In this document: one piece after another, positions 1 to 13,719 of the stretch
Numbering within the stretch: position 1 is the first letter of the stretch
How the letters are laid out: each line of letters begins with the position of its first letter
Position numbers and translations under genes: made by a program
Notes under the pieces: model-generated
Told to the model about the DNA's origin: nothing
Seen by the model: the letters and a program-made list of their open reading frames with translations, nothing else
Databases searched by the model: none
DNA from: Talinum fruticosum
Taxonomy: Eukaryota > Streptophyta > Magnoliopsida > Caryophyllales > Talinaceae
Assembly (NCBI GenBank): GCA_021018815.1
Contig: JAITYX010000042.1
Location: 139,001 to 203,000, forward strand
Length of the DNA stretch: 64,000 nt
Reading direction: 5' to 3'

Positions 1-1630
1 ACTACTTTAAAATTTACTTTTGAAACATCAAGGCATGACTACATTTAGCTTAAAGAAACAATCAAGAAAAAAATCTATTAGATATAACTAATAAACATAA
101 AACAAACAAATCTCCGCTCGGATAACTCATATGAACACCCAAATTGAATTGGATACTTAACAAAGAGGAAATGATCGATTCACACAACATGGGAATTGTC
201 ACAATTCATGTTTACAAAAATTAAAGCTTTTGCAAGTAGTCATGTCACAATATCTATTGTTAATAGTGGTGAAATTTCTTTTCAATGTTGATTGACTTGC
301 CGATAAAGAGCAAAGATGAAAATGATAGATGAATATATACTATGGACTTTTCGCTGATTTCGATGTAAATATATTGTAGAGAAACGAGTTGGAAATCCCG
401 AATGTCAGCTGAGCCGATGCAGATGATGAGGTAATTTGGTGGCAAAAGGTATGAGGGTGGGTGGTGTGCTTGGAAAGAAAGAGAGATAGGGATGAGCAAT
501 GAGAAAAGTCGGCAATATAAAATAAACAATACATGTCACTTTGACGCGTTTCACAATATTTGTCACTTTACAATTTCAATAAAATTTTGGGGTAACTTAA
601 ATTTTTTGACACAAATTTTGTCATGAATTTTATGGTTTTTGGCATTTCCTCACAACCGTAAAATGACAAGTATTGTGAAACGAAAGGAGTCGATCATTAG
701 GGTTTTGACTATTTATTCTTAGTTTTTTAAAATTAAAAAAGGGGTTCGACATAATGGAAAGGGTTTGGTTAATCAGGTTTTTTCCAAATCCCAAACCCTA
801 ACCACCTCATGAATCGGAAAAAACATGCTAGTGAATTGGTTTTTCGATTCTAGTTTTTCTCGCACACCTCTATTTCGGGGTTGTGCAAAAGTGGCTTGAC
901 TAATAATTATCATAATGAACTTTTTAACCATTAGGCTCAATAATATAAGGACCATAATGTTCATCAACATATAATAAGAGAGTATCCTATTTTATTTTTA
1001 TGTTTTTATGATTGCTTTATAGATCGTGTTAATATTAATATTTAAATAATATTTAGTAAAAGTTAACTACCGATACTAATAGCTTATTGTAAAATACTTT
1101 TATTAAAAAAAAGTCATACAAGGTACTATTATTTGTAATTTATTATGAGTACTCTTTCTTTTCTTTTCTTTTTTTTAAATATCTATTTAAACCCTTCCAA
1201 AATACTTCAACTTACTCTAAAATATAACCTACTTCAAAATACTTTCTAAAACGTTGAAACAAGCCGGTTCTAATTATTTGGGGACATCTTGCAGTCACTC
1301 TCCAGGAAAAACTGTGGTCATGGAAGCGGGGATATTCTAGTCAGAAGCATCGAGATTCCAGAGAGAGAGAGAGGCTTACCCCTAGACCTCAACCCACAGC
1401 CACAACCAAGGCCGAAGCCGGACACAACACAAACATAAATCTGAAGCTTTCTTCGTAATCCCAGAACACCCCCACCTATTTACACGCCACGCAACGCAAC
1501 GCCAGGGGCAGCTGCTGGAGCTGTTCGTTAACCGCGGATGCTGCTGGTACTCAGAGACAGAGAGTAACTGGGGGAAGAGAAGAGAAGGAGAAAAAGAGAG
1601 GAAAAAGAGGTAAAGAAGAAAGAGGGGAAA
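1..1630. other. Intergenic and upstream region of the DedA gene
   Basis: No convincing coding sequence. Holds a small Stowaway-like inverted-repeat element (548-681, listed separately), AT-rich sequence, and from about 1300 a GA-rich stretch that probably contains the promoter and 5' leader of the downstream gene. No clear TATA box was identified. Confidence 0.5.
548..681. mobile_element. Short Stowaway-like MITE
   Basis: Arms 548-569 (gtttcacaatatttgtcact) and 661-681 (tgacaagtattgtgaaac, reverse complementary) form a terminal inverted repeat around about 90 bp of AT-rich sequence. A related copy lies at 30705-30926; both share the inner string tttgtcactt followed by cacaatttcaat. There is no coding capacity. 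Assignment to Stowaway/Tc1-mariner MITEs rests on the style of the ends and is tentative. Confidence 0.5.
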
Positions 1631-4600
1631 ATGCGAAGCGTCCTGATCATGAGGCCACCATGTCTCTCTTCTCTCTCATCTTCATACCATCATCCTTCTC
1701 ACAATATCCCATCATCTAATTCATCTTCAAAGCCCAGCTTTTCTCTCTCTTCCAGGCGCTTGGGCTTGCACTTCTTGTGTTCTTCCTCCAAGAAGCAGCA
1801 GCAGACCACGCTTCAAAAATCTTCAAGCACAAGCACTGCTCCTCGGACCCTCAAGCGCCTCTTGAATTGGAACCCTAATCCCAATCCCAACCCCGAGCCG
1901 GACAAGAAGGGCGGCGATGCTGACGGATTGGGTTTGGAAGGGGATACCTCCACTGCTGTTAAAGGTTCTCTCTTGGCTGGTTTGCTTCTTGTCGGCGTTG
2001 TAGGCGGTTTCGGTGCTGTTGGCTATATCTACAGGGACCAGATCAATTCCTTCTTGACCCAATTTTCTTCTTTCATTGAAGGTAGACGTCCCTCCCCTAT
2101 CCCCCTATTTTCTTCTTTCACCAAGAGGCCCTTCTTACCCTCTCTCCTTATTAGTGTCTTCTTCTTGCCTCTATGAATCTTTGAATATAAAGGCGTCTCA
2201 TTTTCGAAATTTTAGTTATTGCTAAGTGTATTTATCTATAGTCAATGCGGTTGAATTCTACAATGCTGATTATCGACAGTCTGCAATTAGTCACTGATCA
2301 ATAAATAAGCCCCTTTTATTCCCATTCAGAAAATTGAAGATAAAAGTAATATGCCCTTTTATGAATCATATCAGTAACTGTTGCCCTTCGGCTTCTGCTC
2401 CTTATGTTTCTCTCCACCTGCTGTTTCTTATTGTTATATCATAGTAAATAACATAATGGTAAGAAATGGTGATATATGTTTACAAATTTACATTTGTGTT
2501 CTCGTATATAACCATTCAATGCACAGGTTATGGGCCAGCTGGATATGCCCTATTCGTGCTGGTTTATACGGGGTTAGAGGTAAATTATCTTGTCTCCATA
2601 TTTGCAGTTTATTTGTAGTCGAACTCCAACATCTGTTACATGCTTGAACTTTAATTGCATAAAAATGAAGAGACAAACATCGCATCGTCATGCTTGTTAC
2701 TACTAATCATCCTTTCGCTTGGGCTGCATGTTTTATGTTTGTTTTGCTAACTATCTTTTTGTTTCACTGGGAGCCTTGCCCTTTTCCTTCAGCTTCATTG
2801 TTGGAGGGTAATTTAGTGCATAGAATCCATTCCGTGACTTAACTTACAAGAACAGCTTCTTTTTGACCTTAAGACTACTATGGATACTTAGGCTGTTCTG
2901 AAGTTGTATGCTACTGTTTTCATCAACTGATTTTTGTGCTGGTTTTTCAGGTATTGGCAATACCAGCTATACCATTGACTATGTCAGCAGGTCTTTTATT
3001 TGGTTCTGTCACTGGTACTATTATTGTCTCCATTAGTGGAACAGTGAGTTTCCCTTTTCCAATTTTATTTAATATTTAATATATTCCAAAAGTTAATAAC
3101 CCTGCTTAATGGTGTTTCTGAATCTTCTATTTTCTTTTCAGCTAGCAGCAAGCATTTCGTTCTTAATTGCAAGATATTTTGCCCGTGAACGTATACTGAA
3201 ATTGGTTGAAGGAAACAAAAGTTCCTTGCAATTGACAAAGCAATTGGAGAAAATGGGTTCAAAGTTGTCACCCTACTACGCTTGAGTCCACTGCTTCCAT
3301 TTTCACTTGGAAATTACTTGTATGGATTGACGTCAGTAAAATTCATTCCTTATGTTCTGGGAAGGTGTGCTTCTTGTCCACATTGAGTTATGCTTCTCTG
3401 TTTCTTTTTTGAAAGTAAGGTATAGCTAGTTATACCTGGATGAGCTAGATCTGTCGTCTGGGAGATTCCAAATTAGGTCGTGCACTTCTGCTGGTTGTTT
3501 GGGCGGCAGGAAATGTTTGTAAATTGGCTTCTGTCAGCAAGATATGGTCTTGCTCGCTCTGATTCGGCTAAGCTGGGTCATGTAGATTATTTGGTTGATG
3601 CTATTGGCTAAGGATCTGGTCCTTGTCTATGAGTCTGCGCTTGGCGTGTTCTAGTAAGCTCATTGATGTAAGTTTGGTGTAGCGACCAAACGAAAGGTTC
3701 AGATATCTTCATGATAGTTTTCACTTTGCTGTATTACAAACCTTTTTTTTGGGGGGTTGAGAGAAGATGTGAAGTTCTAAGATCTGAACCAGGGCCTATA
3801 CTTATCAAATTTTTGCGTCTAGAATCAGTATAGGGGAAAAATGTTAATCTGTGCGACAGAAATATGAAACTTTTGGTTCCCATTAGAATAATTGATCTGT
3901 TATGCAGTTCCTTCATCAAATTCCCTTCTCTGGAATATGAAAATACTGGTGTACTAGGAGCTCATGTGTTTCAACTTAAGTAATTTTGGTAGTTACTTTT
4001 AAGCAGAATGAAGACCGTACTGTTGCCTTCATTGATTTGGAATGTGATTACTAGTGTGCACGAGTGGACTTGTACTGGACAATCTATTCTTCATCTCAAG
4101 CTTCTTGTGATGGATTGCAGCAGACATAGAGTGCTGTTGAGCTCCATTAAGATGTCACTGCTAGTGTCATGATACTTTGACTGAAGTTCAAATTATTTTA
4201 GTCATGTACTAATTGAGCGCTGAACATTATGCAGTTGGTTGGGAATGCTTCCAGGAACTTGGGCCTATGTTAGCGCTGGAGCATTCGGGCGGGCGATTAT
4301 TGTGAGTTGCGCTCTCCACATATATTTGAAATTACTCTGAACAGAAGCATGTGTCTATTTTTGCGTATTTTGTTGTTTCTTGCTGGTTTCAGGTATTAGT
4401 CACTAGTGTTTCCTAAAGTTGTAACACAAAATTAAAGAATGGAATGTCTCTGGCTAGAAATTATATGCTATGCTTATTAGAGACTATTGGTTGAATTAGG
4501 CAATCAGCTATGATTAATCATTAGTGTGAGTGGCCAATGTTAGAAGAGGCAATCCTCACATATGGGAATGAAAAGGGGAAATGCAGTCTAGTGGGGGTCC

Positions 4601-6612
4601 TATAGGCAAAAAGGAAATCTTGGGTACTGAATAATTTTCATTGAAAATTTGGTTGCTGTTCTTAGCCTCTGCCTTTATGGTATTATTAAGATACAGCTGT
4701 CACTTCTTTGTTTTTACTAGGTATTTAAGGGCTTAAGGCTGGCAAGTTAGTCTGAGCACATTCAATAAATACAATAGGATTCCTTGAGAGTGACACAGTT
4801 TATCATTGTAATGTATGTTCCATTTGTCTTTGGCCCTTTTAAATGGAACTGAGAATTTTTATAACATGCATATAATGTACATCTTTTCACAACTCGATGT
4901 CTGGCATTATGCGTTTGTACTGATAGGATGTACCTTTTGAGGCGTTTCACCTCTCTCTCTTTTTATTCTTCTCTTACATTGTCCCCAGAGTCTTATTCTT
5001 AGTTTGACAAAGCCAAAAATTTAGAACCTGTTTTGTCTGGGTGGCACTATTCTAAATCAATATGGTGGCATGAAGATCATTCTCAGTGGTTTAAGATTGA
5101 GCAATGACATTGACAGCTTACATGACCCTTGCTTGGTTTGCGCATTTTCGTGGGTAATCCTAATTTCATCTCTTAAGAACTCTGTCTAACAATGACGTTT
5201 GTCCTTGTTAGTACATATTATATAGGGAAATAACCCATTAGAAAGTAATTGTGTCCACTTTTTGGATGGTTAGAAAAGCCAAATTTAATTTCTTTTAGAG
5301 CTTGAATTATAGTGGACTAAATCAAATGTCTCTTTATACTCTCATTTCCTTCCTTTCTATGAACTAGTAGGCATTCTACTTTCTAAAATCTGGGATGTAG
5401 TGGAATCTATCTCTTTGTAATTATACAATTTATAGGTAAGACTACTACATTGGACCCCCTCCCACAACCCACATAGGAAGGACTCTTGGAGTATGAATTT
5501 GGATTTAGAACTCATTAAAAAATAATTAGATGAATAAACTTAACCAGAGAGGGTTTTGATGCAGATCTGAGTTGTCAAGTAAGAGATTTTATGATTTATG
5601 GTATAAATGTATTAGCTTAAGATTATGATCATATTTTTCTCTTTTTCTAGTTTTGTCACTTTGTGTTTAATTGTAGTTTTTCTTTTTCAAATGAACAATA
5701 TTATTAATACAATTCAGGGTCCATTTATGTAGCAATATTACGTAGTGACTATTCTACTGGAGCCTACATTACTGATCATCTTGGTGAATTTGCTGTAATG
5801 CGGAGACTATGCAAACTTGTCAATAGCTTAGGCTCAAGGCTCAAAGCAAACTTTGTTGTCCAGCAGGCTTCATTGTTCACCTTGTAGTATGCTTTCCTTA
5901 TTTGAAATTTCCATTCCCTTGCTATCAGCAGTCACCTTCAATATTTTCTGAACCAGCAGTCACCTTGGGTTATGCCCTTAATATTTTGTTGACTTGCCGG
6001 AAGAGCTTCCTTGTGGCCAGTCTCAATCTCAATATTATTGTAACCTTGGTTCCCAGTTATCTCTGCCCCTTGAATGATTGCTATGAATTCCACTTACCTT
6101 TGCTTGTAAGTGTGCTTCCTCTTCCTTGAGCAACATCATTTATGTTGTCTTAATTTGACCTTCAATCGATGATACGGCAAGATGAAGATGAATCTAAGTT
6201 ACCTGTTTTGGGGGTCGTTTCGGATCAAGGAGCGAATTTGGGATCGCTTTTGTAAATTTGCCTCGATCTTGATGATAGGGGTAGGTTCAAAAGGATACTT
6301 TGGGTGGAATACGCCATTAAATTTTTTTTGGGTCACCACTTAGTAAAACTATTAATTTAGCTAGCAGTGGACCTCCATATACTAATACAAACACACAAAT
6401 TTACTTATTTCAGAAGTGGGCCAAGTGCATAAACAACCCATCTCATTAATTAGACTGGATCGTTGAAAAAAGAAAACCACCGGCTCTGAGAGAGAGAGAG
6501 AGAGAACAAGAATGTCTAAATATTTCAGTCTTTTAGAAGTTGGGCTTGTTGCGTAAAAGATCCATAGTCCTTTAATCAGATTGCACCTTAAAAAAATACC
6601 TATCCACAACGG

Positions 6613-6646
<34 letters not shown>

Positions 6647-8227
6647 GTGTGAAAGGAAAAAGGTGAGCAACAATGCATTTGGGTCTCCAACTCTCCCTCC
6701 ACAATCTCAGTGCTCTCCTCCATCTTCTCCGTTTTCTCTCATCGTAATCCCCACCATTGTCGATTCTTCTGTGTTGTATTTGGATTGCTCAGATTGCGGT
6801 TTTCAGCGAATTTTAGGTCCTTATCGAACTCTGAACTGGAACAAAGATCCTGGGTGAATCGAGGTGACTGAGCAAATTGGGTAACACTGAGATGAAGTAC
6901 CATGGTGTATGTTGTTTGCCGATAAGATTATCTTAATAGCTGCTCAATTATGGGAGGCGTTAATAGCAAGTTAGATACTTTGGAGTCTAAGGGTTTTAGA
7001 TTAAGCATGAATACTTAGGAATGTAAGTTCAATGAAAGGAAGCACAGTAGAAGAAACCAACATTAGCTATGTTTGACTTTGATCATACATCAGGCACTAA
7101 GGACATGGACGAGGATGTTATTAATCATATACAGACTAGTTGCGAAAATGGAGGAATGCATCTCGTGTATGAGAAGCTATCATTAAGGTTAAAGGGGAGG
7201 GTGTTCCATATGGTGGTTTTACCATTGTTATTATATGTATGGCTCACAACTAGGCCAAGAAGACCCTAAGTCCAATTGATGGTATCAAGACGAGGATGAT
7301 TAGGTCGATGTATGGTCATATCAAATTTGATAAGATTAGAAATAAAGTAATTACAGAAGTCGGAGTGACACCCTTAGAGGATAGATGACTTGTGTATACC
7401 AAGAGGAGTATGGATACACCTGCATGAAGGTGTGAGAGGATTAACCTTCGAGTATGTAGGGGTAAGGGTAGGGGTAGGGGTAGACCAAAGAAGAATTGGG
7501 ATGAGATGATTGGACATGATATGAGACACTTAGACTCATGAAAGATGTGGTTAAAGATATGAATTGTTTGGTATGAGTAGATGTGAGTATCTACAACTAC
7601 TAGGTAAGTGGATCATTGACCCTAATCAACTTCTTGGGTGTTGTGAAGAATCGATTGCTCCTTGGCCCTTGCAATTTTGAACATGAAATTTGTGGGACTG
7701 CTCAAGTTGGATGCTTACCTTTGTTGACTCATTTATTTCAGATTGAATAGGTCATCCCTTTTGAAGATTGGCATGAGGAAGTATATGTACGTCCTAATCC
7801 ATGTTGCAGATGTTTTCTTTAAATATTTTGGCCCTGGTTTGCTAAGGGTTTTTGCCTCCAAAAAGCTCTGTTTGGGGTAAGTCAATTGAGTTGTTTGACA
7901 AATGACTTTTTTTATTAGCCTTTTATATCCAAAAAGCTCTTTTACAAAAAAAATTTCATAGAGCTTTTTGAGAGAGTTTTTGTAATTATTAGTTGAAGTT
8001 ACCATTTTGTCCTTAACATTTTGGTAAAATTATGCCCAAATGTTGCATGCTATATGTAATATTTTTAATTCATATTTTTTCACTTTATGAACAAGAGTCT
8101 TGGATGGTTATGATATTTAAGTTAATATTTTTTTATTTTAATATTTTTTATATTTTGACAAATAATTTAGTCTATCATAATAAATAAATAATTGTCACAT
8201 AAATGTCAAATATATTATTGAAAATGT

Positions 8228-8270
<43 letters not shown>

Positions 8271-9692
8271 AAAATGAAATTATATCAATACTAAACAAAA
8301 ATGTTCTTGTATCTAAAATTGTGTAGAGGTATAACTGAAATTTTATATATCATATAATTCTTAATTAATGTTAAGAAAAAATATGAAATATGGAATAAAA
8401 ACAATTATAATATTTATTGATGAAATTGAGTTATGACATAAATAGAATTTCAGTAAACAGCTTTGTTAGAAATAGGTAAATTTACCATATACCTTTTCCA
8501 CAAATAGTTTAAGTCAAATATCTAATATAAAGATAGACAATGTACAGGGCCTTTGATTATTAGAGTTGTCTTCCAGGGAGCCTTTCTACTCTTTTGTCAC
8601 AAGATTGTCGGGCAATTTTCACCTTCCTCATCTCCTTCGTATTCATCCCTTGAGACGTCCTCTTCATAGAGGGAGTCAATTATCCTCCTACTTCCGTTGT
8701 TGGCTTTTGTGACGCTTGAATAACTTCCTTGGATAAGATCCTTGGAGGGTTTATCCTTTGTCCATAGCCAGTGGTGTTTCTAGGATGAAGGATTGAGTTT
8801 CTTCCATTGTTAGATCCTCCATATCATGATTCAGATCCATTCACCCCTTTCTTGAGCTTCTAGTTTGATCTTGCCACTTGGTCTGTCTCCTCTCACTAGG
8901 ATTCTGTTACTCTCAGTTATGCTATGGAACATTAAACCTAGGCCCTTATCTTATTGTTTAGGAGATTTGCGTTTTAGTTATGTCAGGAAGCAAGGTTATT
9001 TTCATTGTCCTGTTTGCGGTTTAATGCTATAGATACCTTTTCTATGTCATGTAATTAGCAGATTGATTATTTTACTGAGTAAAACTGAGTTTTAAGTGAT
9101 TGGAGAAGAGCTCCTTCTCCCGTTCCCCCTCATTTCCACTCCCCCCAAACAAATAAAAAGGATTGCAATTGCTCTGCTGCTCTGAACATGTTTTAACTGT
9201 GGAAGCATGATTCTTATACTAACTTTTGACACCCTGTTCTTTTTATTGAGTGGAGTCCAATTTTAATGGCATGCACATCTCTTGTGAATAAATTTGTAGC
9301 AAGAAGAATCAAATATTGGTCTGCCTGGAGGAAATGGTGAACTACTTACATTGGGACTGGGATTGTTAGCAACAGCCCTTGCTGCATCATATGTCACGAA
9401 ACTTGCAAAGGTAATAGAAATCGCCTGAGAGCTCTTTACTTTGGTTATGGTATGATATTGGACTAGGAACCATTAGCATAATCATATCATTTGGCACTGC
9501 GAGAAGTCTCTAGAGGTCTAGCTTTTGAACTTACTGGCCTAATGGTAAATTTTACGGGATAATATACTTGGACACCACCTATGCCTTAAATATTTGCTTA
9601 GCATTCAAGTATGCTGAGGGGGTCAGTGGAACTTGAAGATGATTGTTTGTCAATTTTGGTGTATGCAGGATGCTGTGAAGGACATTGAGTGA
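1631..9692 (+). CDS. DedA/TVP38-TMEM64 (VTT domain) membrane protein, probably plastid-targeted
   Basis: Seven exons: 1631-2081, 2527-2579, 2951-3043, 3142-3364, 4235-4301, 9300-9410, 9669-9692; all junctions are GT-AG. The first ~90 residues are Ser-rich and hydroxylated like a chloroplast transit peptide, then comes a membrane segment (GSLLAGLLLVGVVGGFGAVG). The VTT/SNARE-associated domain follows, with YGPAGYALFVLVYTGLEVL, AIPAIPLTMSAGLLFGS, LLRLSPLLPFSLGNYLYGL and LPGTWAYVSAGAFGRAI, and the protein ends DAVKDIE. It resembles the Arabidopsis family typified by At1g22850 (recalled). DedA relatives act in membranes as scramblases or transporters; the role here is inferred. Exon 4 has a frameshift: the A4 run at 3217-3220 needs a fifth A, otherwise translation stops at 3283-3285. 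With one base restored the phases of all exons agree and the product is about 340 residues. Confidence 0.9.
6891..7645 (+). mobile_element. RTE-type LINE relic (3' end of reverse transcriptase)
   Basis: Conceptual translation in shifting frames gives hallmarks of the C-terminal half of plant RTE-clade reverse transcriptases. DEVPWCMLFADK at 6891 matches the catalytic (F/Y)ADD region with the second Asp lost, TLESKGFRLS follows near 6975, then KDMDEDVINHIQ and LRLKGRVFHMVVLPLLLY (7093-7236), and GRGRGRPKKNWDEMIG near 7470-7520. Stops and frameshifts are frequent, so it is dead. It lies in the same orientation as the host gene. The 5' part of the element is absent or unrecognisable. Confidence 0.8.
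8230..8267. repeat. (AT)n microsatellite
   Basis: Uninterrupted alternating AT tract of about 38 bp within intron 5 of the DedA gene. Confidence 0.9.
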
Positions 9693-9805
9693 AGCAAGGA
9701 GCAGGGCTGACATGGGTAAAAGTAGTCAAATCTATAGGTATATTTGTATCATGTAAATTGAAACGTTAGAAGCTTAGTATTGAAGCCAAAAATACACTAT
9801 AGGAT

Positions 9806-9806
<1 letters not shown>

Positions 9807-9838
<32 letters not shown>
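9807..9838. repeat. (CT)n microsatellite
   Basis: Pure CT dinucleotide run just after the DedA stop codon, probably within or close to its 3' UTR. Confidence 0.9.
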
Positions 9839-9839
<1 letters not shown>

Positions 9840-10204
9840 TCCCCCTTTTTGGTGGGGGTGAGGGGGAAGGGGGTAATAAATAACGTATAACTTGTCCATA
9901 TTGTGTTGTATGAGGAGAGGGATAATTTTGGTTATGACCATTAGAAGTGATTGAGGGGGAATATTTTTCACCAATTTCCTCTCGGAATTTAACAGAATCT
10001 CAGTGACCTTAAATTAACAAAACTCAAAACTGACCCAAGTTACTGTTTATTAGGTTTAGTAACCAATGCATCTATAATCGTAGAAACAGTGAATGCTCCT
10101 AAAAAGGAGTTGGTAGAGCTTAAGTTGGGTTTTAGCTTGTTTAGGGTTTTAGCTTGTGTACGACCTTTTGGTTTAGTGGTGCCTTTGTCACTTAGGGGTG
10201 TTTA

Positions 10205-10675
10205 GCCTAGATTTTAAAAGTGTTTTAACATTATAAAAATTGAAATTAGGTCAAACACTAATTTTTTAAAAAATTAAAATTATTTTTCAAAAGTAATTTT
10301 GAAAAAACTCCTCCAAAATGGAAAACGGTAAATAGTTATTTCTATTTTTAATTTTTAAAAGAATTACATAACAATTACCTACAATCTCATTCTTTGTCTC
10401 TCTCCTTTCTCTCTCTCGTTTTTCTATCTTCTCTCTCCTCTATTTATGTCTCTCTCACCTCTATCTTTATCTCTTTCTCCTTACTCTTTTTTGTTTTGTG
10501 TTATCTCTATCTTTACTCTTTCCCTTTCTAAAAATTTTAGTTAAATAAATTAATTATTTAAAAACACTTATATAAAATTTAGGCCAAACATTTCATTTTT
10601 CTTCAAAAATAATTTTTAAAAAATACTTTCAAAAAACAAAAATAATTTTTTAAAAACTAGACCAAATATGCTTTT
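10205..10675. mobile_element. Probable fold-back (MITE-like) element
   Basis: The left part (10240-10310, containing ggtcaaacac then A/T runs) and the right part (10570-10672, ending ctagaccaaatatgct) are imperfect reverse complements rich in aaaataattttt-type strings. Between them lies a pyrimidine-rich core (tctctctcctttctctctctc). Boundaries are approximate and no target duplication was identified. Confidence 0.35.
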
Positions 10676-10879
10676 ATTTATCAACACCACTAGGTCCAAG
10701 TCCTTGTGCCCTCCAAATACCTTTTAAGCTAGGATTTACTTAGGTAGCCTGATTTACCCTCTTTAAAAAAAAAGCTTTAGTTGAAGATCACTAGAAAAGT
10801 TCCTTAGTTAGGTAATTGATGCATCATATTACCTATGCAGAATAAGGTGTGAATAATAATTAAGTCAACTTTCATTATA

Positions 10880-10978
10880 GAGTGGTAAACAGTATTCTTC
10901 TACTCATATAGTGAGTGGTAAACAGTATTCTTCTACTCATACGGTGAGAGGTAAGCAATATTCTTCTACTCATATGGT
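10880..10978. repeat. 33-bp tandem repeat, three copies
   Basis: Three consecutive 33-bp units beginning gagtggtaaacagtattctt and containing cttctactcata. The second and third copies differ by only a few substitutions (for example gagaggtaagcaat in the third). Non-coding, function unknown. Confidence 0.9.
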
Positions 10979-12982
10979 GAGTGATCGAGATAGTGTGAAG
11001 ATTGGTAAGCTATTAGAGTTTGTCTTAAAGGACATGATATTCCTAATATAAAAGAGATTAAAAGAAGTTTGAGGAAAAAGAAGAACGTCAAGCAACTATT
11101 TGAAACTGAGTGAAAAATTACATATGTTTATTCTTTATAATCATTTATTTGCTATTTCGATGTGAATTAGTGGTGCTTTTTTACTTATTTAACTAGTCAT
11201 GATTTTGCTTGCTAGTTAGTTTTTTATACTTTATTTCTTGATATTTATCTTGACTTTTACACATATAATAATCAATAAAAAAACTATATTTATTATTGGA
11301 TTAAGTGGTTTAAAAAACCAATTAGCAAAAATGTAATCATTAATTAACTGTTTTCTCCACAAGAGACATTCCTCAAGAAAAAAAAATCAATTAATTTATA
11401 TCGTCTACTCTATATGTCCACAATGCCCCTTAAGCAGGAGCGGATCCAGGCTTTGGACACGGGGGCAAGCGTCCCTCTAGTGACTTTTTTTTTCCCTATT
11501 TAGGCAAAACGAAGTATTTAGTCTTGTATGTGCTGTTCTTATGAAAAATGATGTTACTCCTTATAAAATAGTCCAAAAGTGAAATTTATGTCCGCAATTG
11601 GTAAAAGTACAACTAAAGTGTTAGAGATGGTACGATAATTAATACATATACACAAGCCTATTGAATTACTGTAATTCAACAATCATGTATTTATGGATAA
11701 CCGGTTGAAAGATGATCCGAAAGTTCATGAAAATTCGTAATTTTTTTCTTTACGCTATTTCATATAAAATTAATAGTACCTCAGAAAAAAAAACACTTCA
11801 TAAATAATAATTATTGGGCCACCACTATCTTAAGCTATATAAAAAGTAAGGGAAAGACACCTACTTATAAAAGACGAAAAGCCATTGACGGAAGGTGCTA
11901 AAGGCCTCCATCAAAATAGGATTTTGGAGGGAAGGCATGGGACCAATTTCACCAAAGGCTTTCGAGTGCATCCCCATCATTACAAACACTAGGGTTATAC
12001 CCCTTCCTATATAAGGACACTAATTAATTTTATTTTTATAATTATTTATTTTTTTATTTTTTATAATTTTTAATTAATTTATAATAATTAAAACTAATTA
12101 TAAGCTTTAAAAAATCATTTTTTTCAAATAATAGTAATAAATTGATATATTAGATTATATAATTTATTATAAATAGTATGTAGATATGTTTTTTATTTTT
12201 TTATTTTAATTAATATATTTTTTATTTTTTATGTCTATTATATTTAATAATTTTTAAGACTAAATATAGTTACTAATATTTTATAAGATATATGAATAGT
12301 TCCAATATTAAATTGAATTAATATTGCATTAAATTTACCCATTTGACATTTTACATGACATCCGACGTGACATCTTACGTATCGCTAATATATTACTTAG
12401 ACTTAACTTTTAATATATATATATATATATATGAATGATAGTTGCTTTAATAATTAACTTGTGTTGTCATTATTTTATTAACCTTTCCCCGTGTTGTACT
12501 TTTTACTCTTTTAGTTAATTACCTAAGCTTGATCAACTTTCGAAATATTTTTAGATTGTTTTGACCAGTTGACATTAATTAATTCACACAGTTGGAAGAT
12601 AGTACGTAACTGTGTGAAGAACAGCCCTCATGTATGTATGTTGAATTGTTGCGTTTGATCACAGTCCCTCCTCGTGCTTTCTTACTTCAAAAATACTTGT
12701 CGTTGCCGTTTAGAGCGATCTTATGGACTTGCCCTTATTTGCCAACACATATAATCCGATTCCTCGCCTTTGATCATGAATTATTCAAGTGACTATAAAT
12801 TTCCAAATGCTTCACATTGTTCATGGATTTTAAAAAAAGAAAGACTGAATCCTAAAATAATAAGAATATTTTTTTTAAAAAAAGGCATGCATGCTATTCT
12901 TATGTCTAATTAATTATCGACTATTAAGCTTGAAAAGTTGTAGACTATACCAATGTATATAACTAACATCTTTAGATAAGAC

Positions 12983-13236
12983 TTCCTTCGTTCCAAAAAA
13001 ATTACTTATTTTTACTTTTGAGGTCAAACTTTGTAAATTTTGACCAACATTTACTCAAAACATACATTGATTGACAATATGAAATCGTTATCAATGGATT
13101 TCTTTTAAAAAATACTTTCATTATAATATGATTTTATAATTTTTTGTATTACATAATTTTAAAAATCGATGGTCAAAGTGATGTATTAAAGATCGTAAAA
13201 TTTCAAACAAGACAGCTTTTTGGGGCAGACGAAGTA
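12983..13236. mobile_element. Stowaway-like MITE
   Basis: The left end ttccttcgttccaaaaaaat and the right end ttttggggcagacgaagta are imperfect reverse complements. Internal matching strings are ggtcaaactttg near the left and ggtcaaagtg near the right. The size (~254 bp) and the CTTCCTTCGTTCC-like terminus fit Stowaway MITEs. No coding capacity. Confidence 0.6.
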
Positions 13237-13661
13237 AAACATATAAACAAAAAAGAATTTTACGTGTAATAGATCTTGTAATTATGAAAATTACATGTAA
13301 TTAATAGTATGATTTTGTAGAATTTATAGATAGTAATATATTTTGCTTATTATTTTTGACTTAGTTAATTTACACATATACTTTAAAGGAATAAAAAAAC
13401 CTTAGTCTTCTTGGTAAAGTAGATTGCTTATTATTTTGTGTGTAAAATGGTTTTTGCAACCAAAAAGGGAAAAAAAGGAGATGGAAAGGAGAATGTTGAG
13501 GTAATTGTTGGCAAAGGTATGGGGATTGGAGTTGGTAGCATAAAGCGTGAGTGATCTACTGGCAAAGGGAAGGGGGAGAGAGAGGGGGGTATTATTGGAT
13601 GATGAACAATGCTCGTGGTCGTGGGGACTCGCCTTTCTCTTTCACTTTAAACCGGTGAATG

Positions 13662-13718
<57 letters not shown>

Positions 13719-13719
13719 G
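13662..13719. repeat. (AAT)n microsatellite
   Basis: About 19 uninterrupted ATA/TAA/AAT trinucleotides. Open frames running through it (poly-Asn or poly-Leu) are by-products of the repeat. Confidence 0.95.

Larger units (their letters stand above)
4302..9299 (+). other. Large intron 5 of the DedA gene
   Basis: About 5 kb between donor gtgagt (4302) and acceptor ttgtag (9294-9299). It contains GA microsatellites (6490-6504, 6616-6643), an RTE LINE relic (6891-7645), an (AT)n tract (8230-8267) and otherwise AT-rich non-coding sequence. All other introns of this gene are under 1 kb, so insertion of repeats probably enlarged this one. Confidence 0.75.

Noticed and set aside
7442..7490. Telomere-like gtaggggtaggggtag stretch
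   Set aside because: It encodes the Gly/Arg-rich GRGRGRPKKNW motif of the RTE LINE, so it is not an interstitial telomere repeat.
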